A DNA stretch of 18,472 bases from Candidatus Colicola caccequi (lineage in GTDB: Bacteria; Bacteroidota; Bacteroidia; Bacteroidales; Paludibacteraceae), in the NCBI GenBank assembly GCA_018065205.1, contig JAGHTR010000111.1:1-18472 (forward strand), given 5' to 3'. Shown here in pieces: positions 14,803-18,472 of this stretch. Position 1 is the stretch's first letter. Each line of letters opens with the position of its first letter. The notes below the pieces were generated by a model that saw nothing but the letters and a program-made list of their open reading frames with translations, had not been told where the DNA came from and ran no database searches. Both the position numbers and the translations under genes were made by a program.

Positions 14803-15870
14803 TTACAGCGTATTGATTACGCCATAGAATAAGATACGGTTCGTTTCCGTTTCACGAATCAGCAGCAAGAACGGACGGTTGATGTTCATCTCGTAGATTT
14901 TCTCCTGAATAGGACGTGCCGACATAGCCATCATAATCGATGTCACTGCTGCAGCCTCAGTACCTTCTTCGTCAATAGCGAGGAAGGTATTTTGTTTAAC
15001 CATCCCAATAAAGAGGGGTGAAGCCGAGATGCGAGAGAAATCCGCCTTGGAGGTAAAACAGGTAGATAAGCCCATCTTACCAAGATAATCATTCAGCACC
15101 TTCTCGTAATCAAGTTTAACCTTAGGTAAGGTAAGTCTAACCTTACACGATTCAGCATTAGACAAGTCTATATTTGATACTTCATCTATTACATCAGTCA
15201 CCGACTTACCCTGCGTCGGCAATATAATATCCATACAATAGGGACTGGTATAGTCCAGACGAATAGCCTGCATCTTGCGATTCTCTATATAGGCAAAATG
15301 GTTGGTCTGATGCATCATATCTACTTGCTGTTCCCCCTTGATGCCATAAAACGTATCCTGATTTGTGTTTTGAGCCTTAAAGGGATGTTGCCATTGCGCT
15401 TTAAAATATAACGCATTGGTCAGCATCATGGGCAGACGAATCGGATCCTCCACGATTTTATTAATCTTGCCATTCGTTTTAGCAGCAGCCCATCCATTTA
15501 CTTTTTGAGCCAAGATAGGTCCGGCATAGACTTCGGCATCCTTATTGGCTTGGAGATAAGCCGGATAGACTTGTACGCCATCGTTAATCCAAATGGCAGA
15601 AGCCACTTTAAGGAAGTCGGTAGAAGCAACACTGACGGCAGGAACAAAGGATTGCAGTTCCTTCAGCGTTTGTGCTTCTGCTCCGGGTGTAAGCATATTA
15701 AGCGCCATAGCAACGGAGGTTGGGCTAAGGAAAGCGTTCGTGCCTTCGGCCACACTCTGTTTCATCATGGAATAAGCAAAACTATCTTCACTAACAACAC
15801 TTGAAGCGACTTGCTTAGTTTGGCAACTCATCATCATAACGGGTAATAAGAATAATACAGCTTTTTTCAT
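14803..15870 (-). CDS. Serpin-family lipoprotein (probable inhibitory serine/cysteine protease inhibitor)
   Basis: A 355-residue serpin with a lipoprotein signal (MMMSC, Cys16), so it is probably tethered to the outer membrane. Serpin landmarks: FLSPTSVAMALNML (47-60), LTNALYFKAQW (150-160), and NRPFLLLIRE...RILFYGVI (331-352). The hinge DEEGTEAAAVT (300-310) matches the inhibitory consensus (small residues at P12-P9, Thr at P14 and P8), so it should trap proteases by loop insertion. The reactive loop then reads SIMMAMSARP; counting from the hinge puts P1 near Met316-Arg319, but the exact bond is unclear. I chose ATG 15870, since the longer frame runs into the rpsO terminator. No good promoter is visible (TATCATTG near 15885 is weak). 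Its stop abuts that of the convergent nfn-like gene. Confidence 0.93.
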   Translation of the reverse strand: MKKAVLFLLPVMMMSCQTKQVASSVVSEDSFAYSMMKQSVAEGTNAFLSPTSVAMALNMLTPGAEAQTLKELQSFVPAVSVASTDFLKVASAIWINDGVQVYPAYLQANKDAEVYAGPILAQKVNGWAAAKTNGKINKIVEDPIRLPMMLTNALYFKAQWQHPFKAQNTNQDTFYGIKGEQQVDMMHQTNHFAYIENRKMQAIRLDYTSPYCMDIILPTQGKSVTDVIDEVSNIDLSNAESCKVRLTLPKVKLDYEKVLNDYLGKMGLSTCFTSKADFSRISASPLFIGMVKQNTFLAIDEEGTEAAAVTSIMMAMSARPIQEKIYEMNINRPFLLLIRETETNRILFYGVINTL

Positions 15871-15898
15871 ACTATATAGATAAACAATGATACAATGT

Positions 15899-15931
15899 AA
15901 AAAAGGCTCCCCGCGCACGAAGAGCCCTTTT
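15899..15931 (-). terminator. Intrinsic terminator of rpsO
   Basis: On the minus strand AAAAGGGCTC pairs with GAGCCTTTT (one bulged G) around a G/C-rich loop, followed by T6. It starts about 10 bases after the rpsO stop codon and lies only about 28 bases upstream of the serpin start, separating the two transcripts. Confidence 0.88.
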
Positions 15932-15941
15932 CTGAAGTTGA

Positions 15942-16211
15942 TTACTTACGAATACCCAGATCCTTAATGATTGCACGGTAGCGCTCAATATCCGTTGCCT
16001 TCAAGTAATCCAGCAAACGACGGCGTTTACCAACCAAAGCGGTCAAAGCGCGCTCGGTACCGAAGTCCTTGCGGTTAGCTTTTAAGTGCTCAGTAAGGTG
16101 GTTAATACGGAAGGTGAACAAAGCGATTTGGCTCTCAGCCGAACCCGTGTTCTTAGCATCTTTGCCATACTGTGCAAAGATCTCAACTTTTTTCTCAGAA
16201 GTCAAATACAT
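15942..16211 (-). CDS. rpsO: 30S ribosomal protein S15
   Basis: An 89-residue primary 16S rRNA-binding protein of the small subunit. The full family pattern is present: GSAESQIALFTFRINHLTEHLKANRKD (about 24-50), RALTALVGKRRRLLDYLKATDIERYR (about 55-80) and the C-terminal IIKDLGIRK. I chose ATG 16211 (MYLTSEKKVEIFAQYG), which matches the N-terminus of S15 in Bacteroides; the frame to 16238 would add nine residues. It is a single-gene unit with its own promoter, a structured leader and a terminator. No Shine-Dalgarno sequence is visible. Confidence 0.97.
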   Translation of the reverse strand: MYLTSEKKVEIFAQYGKDAKNTGSAESQIALFTFRINHLTEHLKANRKDFGTERALTALVGKRRRLLDYLKATDIERYRAIIKDLGIRK

Positions 16212-16313
16212 GACGTTAAGTATTATTTGGTTAAACAATTACGGCTGATGCAATATCCTAAGATGAGAACATCGCCGCATCTATAGCTTCCAACCACAAA
16301 TTGGGTGATTGGA
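16212..16313 (-). promoter_or_regulatory. Structured rpsO leader, candidate S15 autoregulatory element
   Basis: About 100 bases lie between the predicted transcription start and the rpsO ATG. On the minus strand the leader opens with an 8-bp hairpin, CCAATCAC/GTGGTTGG (16312-16305 with 16297-16290, one G-U pair, 7-base loop). A second hairpin follows: outer GATGC/GCATC (16281-16277 with 16251-16247) and inner GATG/CATC (16273-16270 with 16265-16262). S15 represses its own mRNA through leader structures in several bacterial groups; that it does so here is inference. Confidence 0.5.
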
Positions 16314-16345
16314 CTGCAAAATTACAACTTAATTCGCATATATGC
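16314..16345 (-). promoter_or_regulatory. Promoter of rpsO
   Basis: On the minus strand TTTG is followed, 20 bases later, by TAATTTTG, a full match to the Bacteroidota -33/-7 pair. The spacer starts with the palindrome GCATATATGC shared with the acpP promoter and ends AAGTTG. Between this promoter and the gene ending at 16387 there is no GC-rich terminator hairpin, only A/T-rich sequence with a short AGGCCT palindrome. Confidence 0.87.
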
Positions 16346-16386
16346 AAATTTTTTGGGTAAAAAATGACTTTTTAGGCCTTTATTAC

Positions 16387-17268
16387 TCATTTTTTGAGGG
16401 CAAAGTTGAACGAGCCACATAGATTTCCATCAATGAAGAAGTCTGCGGCATAATCGCCCTGCACTAAATCATCATCAATGGTCCAATACATCGTTCCCTT
16501 GCATTCCTCACCCATATACTCGATGGCTTGACTGACCGAATAAGGCACTTGTCCATTCTCATATTCAAACGTCACAGGCTGCTTCTGCATCACTTCGCCA
16601 TCCACTCCACGCAGCACCAAATAAACGGTTTTGTTGCCCGGTTCACAGGTGATGTTCTTTTGAATCGTATAGTGGAATTCCAACTTAGTTACTTGACTCA
16701 AGAACGAGGTCTTGCGGTTATGCCGATTGAGGGTCAGACATTCAAAGTCAGTTACCTCTAACATTGCAGCACGCGTCACTACTTGCGTGAGTTGGTTATT
16801 AGCATTGGATAGTTGTTCATTAGCCTGAGTCATCTCCTCGTTCTTACGCCGATACTCAGTGTTCTCAACCACGAGTCGTTTATTAGTTTGATGCAATGAA
16901 TCAATCTGATGCACATAAGTAACCATGACAGACCGCACCGTAGCTAACTCTTTCTTGAGAGCAGCGATACGACGAGCATTAGTCACCTTAGTGATACGCA
17001 GTTCTTCAAGCAAGTCACGTACTCGCTGTTGCTCACGCGCTAGTTTATCTTGCAGTGAATCATTCTGAATGTCCAACTTCTGATATCCATCAAACTGGAT
17101 AGCCAAGTCCTCATATTCATCCTGCAACGCTTCTTTCTCAAACTCCAGTTCTTCCACAATCTCCCGCATTTGGTTATGCTGATGCAGGCTAAAAAATGCC
17201 AGTGCAGCAATCACTATGGACGCTACGATAGATATGAGGATAATGAGTATTTTAGTTTTTTTATTCAT
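16387..17268 (-). CDS. Membrane-anchored coiled-coil protein, function unknown
   Basis: A 293-residue protein. One membrane segment lies near the N-terminus (about 7-27), with MNKKTK before it. A long coiled coil follows (about 32-165, with heptad-like runs such as EELEFEKEALQDEYEDL, EEMTQANEQLSNANNQLTQ). Residues about 168-293 form a beta-rich globular domain with Cys177, Cys208, Cys256 and Cys284. The coiled coil and terminal domain probably face the periplasm. Similar proteins in Bacteroidota are sometimes labelled chromosome-partitioning proteins, but I see no ParA Walker motif. It overlaps the murF stop (ATGA), so it is translated with murF; a role in envelope or cell-wall growth is plausible but unproven. 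Confidence 0.82.
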   Translation of the reverse strand: MNKKTKILIILISIVASIVIAALAFFSLHQHNQMREIVEELEFEKEALQDEYEDLAIQFDGYQKLDIQNDSLQDKLAREQQRVRDLLEELRITKVTNARRIAALKKELATVRSVMVTYVHQIDSLHQTNKRLVVENTEYRRKNEEMTQANEQLSNANNQLTQVVTRAAMLEVTDFECLTLNRHNRKTSFLSQVTKLEFHYTIQKNITCEPGNKTVYLVLRGVDGEVMQKQPVTFEYENGQVPYSVSQAIEYMGEECKGTMYWTIDDDLVQGDYAADFFIDGNLCGSFNFALKK

Positions 17269-18470
17269 AATAAGGGCAATATCTTTTCTAATTGGTTGCC
17301 ACGCGAACCTTTCACTAAGATGCGATAACCGGTTAATGGATGATGTTGGATATAGTCACTTAGTTCACTTACATCGTGGAAGATAGGATATGGTGCAGTC
17401 GTAGCACGATACTCTTCACCAACCAACAGCACTTGCTCGGCTTTGCGCTCCAACAACATATTGACAATATTCTGGTGCTCCGTCTTACTGTACTCTCCTA
17501 ATTCACGCATCTCACCCAATACAAAAGCTGATGGTTGTTCCGTTGAGCATTGGCAGAAAGAGTCAATAGATGCCGCCATGGAGGTAGGATTGGCGTTATA
17601 GGCATCTACCACCAGTTCGTTCTTATCTGTCGTCATCGCTTGTGAGCGATTGTTAGTGGGACGATAGCCTCGAATGGCCTCAATAGCAACCTTGCGCTTG
17701 ATACCAAAATGCTCAGCTACGCACAAGGCGGCCGATATATTCTCAGCATTATAGTCACCTACCAAGTACGTTTTGGTCAGCATGGGTTCGGTGGTATAAC
17801 TAATCCGCACCGTATCTAATGCATCGGGGTTGGCAGCGGCCTTAGCCAGCATATCGCGTAGGTACGCATTATCTTCGTTAATAAAGACACCCTTGGTTGT
17901 TTCGGGGTGCGCCAACAGATAGTCGTATAGTTCGGCCTTAGTGCGTTGCACACCTTCAAAGGATCCAAAGCCTTGTAAGTGAGCACGCCCCACATTAGTG
18001 ATTAGTCCGTAATTAGGTTCAGCCACCTCCACTAACTCTTTTATATCACCCGGATGGGAGGCTCCCATTTCAACAATAGCCAATTCGTGCGCGCGCGTTA
18101 TTTGTAATAAGGTGAGTGGCACGCCTAACGAGTTATTGTAGTTTCCTTGGGTGTAATGCAGGTTATACATAGTGGAGAGGACCGTTGCCGTCAATTCCTT
18201 GGTGGTTGTCTTACCATTGGTGCCGGTAATAGCGATAATAGGCAGACCTAATTCGCGTCGCCAAGCCCGTGCTAAGTCCTGTAGATCAGCCATGGCATTA
18301 TCTCCACTAATGACGTATGCTGCTCCCGCTTCTTTAGCTTGGTCCACAAACTGATTACCATCAAAATGCTCCCCCTTGAGAGCCACAAATACGCATCCGG
18401 GGAGCACTTGACGACTATCCGTTGTTACGAATAGCGATTGTTTATCTTTGATGAGAAAATCCCAATTCAT
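17265..18470 (-). CDS. murF: UDP-N-acetylmuramoyl-tripeptide--D-alanyl-D-alanine ligase
   Basis: A 401-residue Mur ligase that adds D-Ala-D-Ala to UDP-MurNAc-tripeptide with ATP, the last cytoplasmic step of peptidoglycan precursor synthesis. Landmarks: the N-terminal VTTDSRQVLPGCVFVALKGEHFDGN (15-39) binds the UDP part; ITGTNGKTTTKE (81-92) is the ATP loop; GNYNNSLGVP (109-118), EMGASHPGDI (134-143) and NVGRAHLQGFGS (159-170) follow; Lys178 in QRTKAEL is the expected carbamylated lysine; VVDAYNANPTSM lies in the C-terminal domain. It is slightly shorter than usual (about 430-450). The ATG is two bases from the window edge. The N-terminus aligns well with Bacteroides MurF, so this is probably the true start, but a longer form cannot be excluded. 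Confidence 0.94.
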   Translation of the reverse strand: MNWDFLIKDKQSLFVTTDSRQVLPGCVFVALKGEHFDGNQFVDQAKEAGAAYVISGDNAMADLQDLARAWRRELGLPIIAITGTNGKTTTKELTATVLSTMYNLHYTQGNYNNSLGVPLTLLQITRAHELAIVEMGASHPGDIKELVEVAEPNYGLITNVGRAHLQGFGSFEGVQRTKAELYDYLLAHPETTKGVFINEDNAYLRDMLAKAAANPDALDTVRISYTTEPMLTKTYLVGDYNAENISAALCVAEHFGIKRKVAIEAIRGYRPTNNRSQAMTTDKNELVVDAYNANPTSMAASIDSFCQCSTEQPSAFVLGEMRELGEYSKTEHQNIVNMLLERKAEQVLLVGEEYRATTAPYPIFHDVSELSDYIQHHPLTGYRILVKGSRGNQLEKILPLL

Positions 18471-18472
18471 TT

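Overview
The window comes from a bacterium of the phylum Bacteroidota, most likely the order Bacteroidales. Three things point there: the promoters are of the Bacteroidota type (TTTG, about 20 bases, TAnnTTTG) and Shine-Dalgarno sequences are weak or absent; several lipoproteins have short signal peptides ending in SC or AC; and the gene set includes the one-chain NfnA-NfnB type flavoprotein, a short phosphatidylserine decarboxylase, a lipoprotein serpin, and a MutL ending in a VSII..DEL tail. Most of the sequence is ordinary core-genome housekeeping DNA. I saw no rRNA, tRNA, CRISPR array, insertion sequence or prophage.

Layout. Bases 1-251 hold no gene but are full of structure: an 11-bp tandem repeat, a hexamer repeat and three hairpins. 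Bases 252-4939 (minus) form one operon, read acpP, fabF, asd, a U32-family Fe-S protein (TrhP-like) and a PEGA-domain envelope protein. It is driven by a clear promoter upstream of acpP, with an attenuator-like hairpin between acpP and fabF. Bases 5058-8773 (minus) form a second operon: an OmpA-like/TPR lipoprotein, a small tail-anchored protein and mutL. Bases 8774-8961 are a divergent promoter region. Bases 8962-14802 (plus) carry an unknown lipoprotein, then a promoter and a compact run of five genes: SRPBCC protein, psd, deoC, prmA and the NfnAB-type fusion. The last stop codon abuts the stop codon of a convergent serpin lipoprotein gene (14803-15870, minus). rpsO (15942-16211, minus) has its own promoter, a structured leader of about 100 nt and a good terminator. 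The right end (16387-18470, minus) holds murF followed by a membrane-anchored coiled-coil protein.

How the genes work together. The left operon joins fatty-acid synthesis (ACP, KAS II) to aspartate-family amino-acid synthesis (Asd, which also feeds diaminopimelate for the cell wall). The plus-strand run joins phospholipid synthesis (Psd), deoxyribose-phosphate catabolism (DeoC), ribosomal protein L11 methylation (PrmA) and NAD(P)H/ferredoxin redox balance (Nfn-like). MurF completes the UDP-MurNAc-pentapeptide. I found no evidence for a new defence or mobile system.

The most unusual signal is a set of short tandem repeats at several sites. A degenerate AACGNN hexamer occurs in the left intergenic region, directly before the mutL start, and in frame inside the linker of the NfnAB fusion, where it encodes an Asn-Glu tract. 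A degenerate 7-bp repeat sits in a prmA linker. Also notable are near-identical extended promoters upstream of acpP, rpsO and the SRPBCC-psd operon, and the structured rpsO leader.
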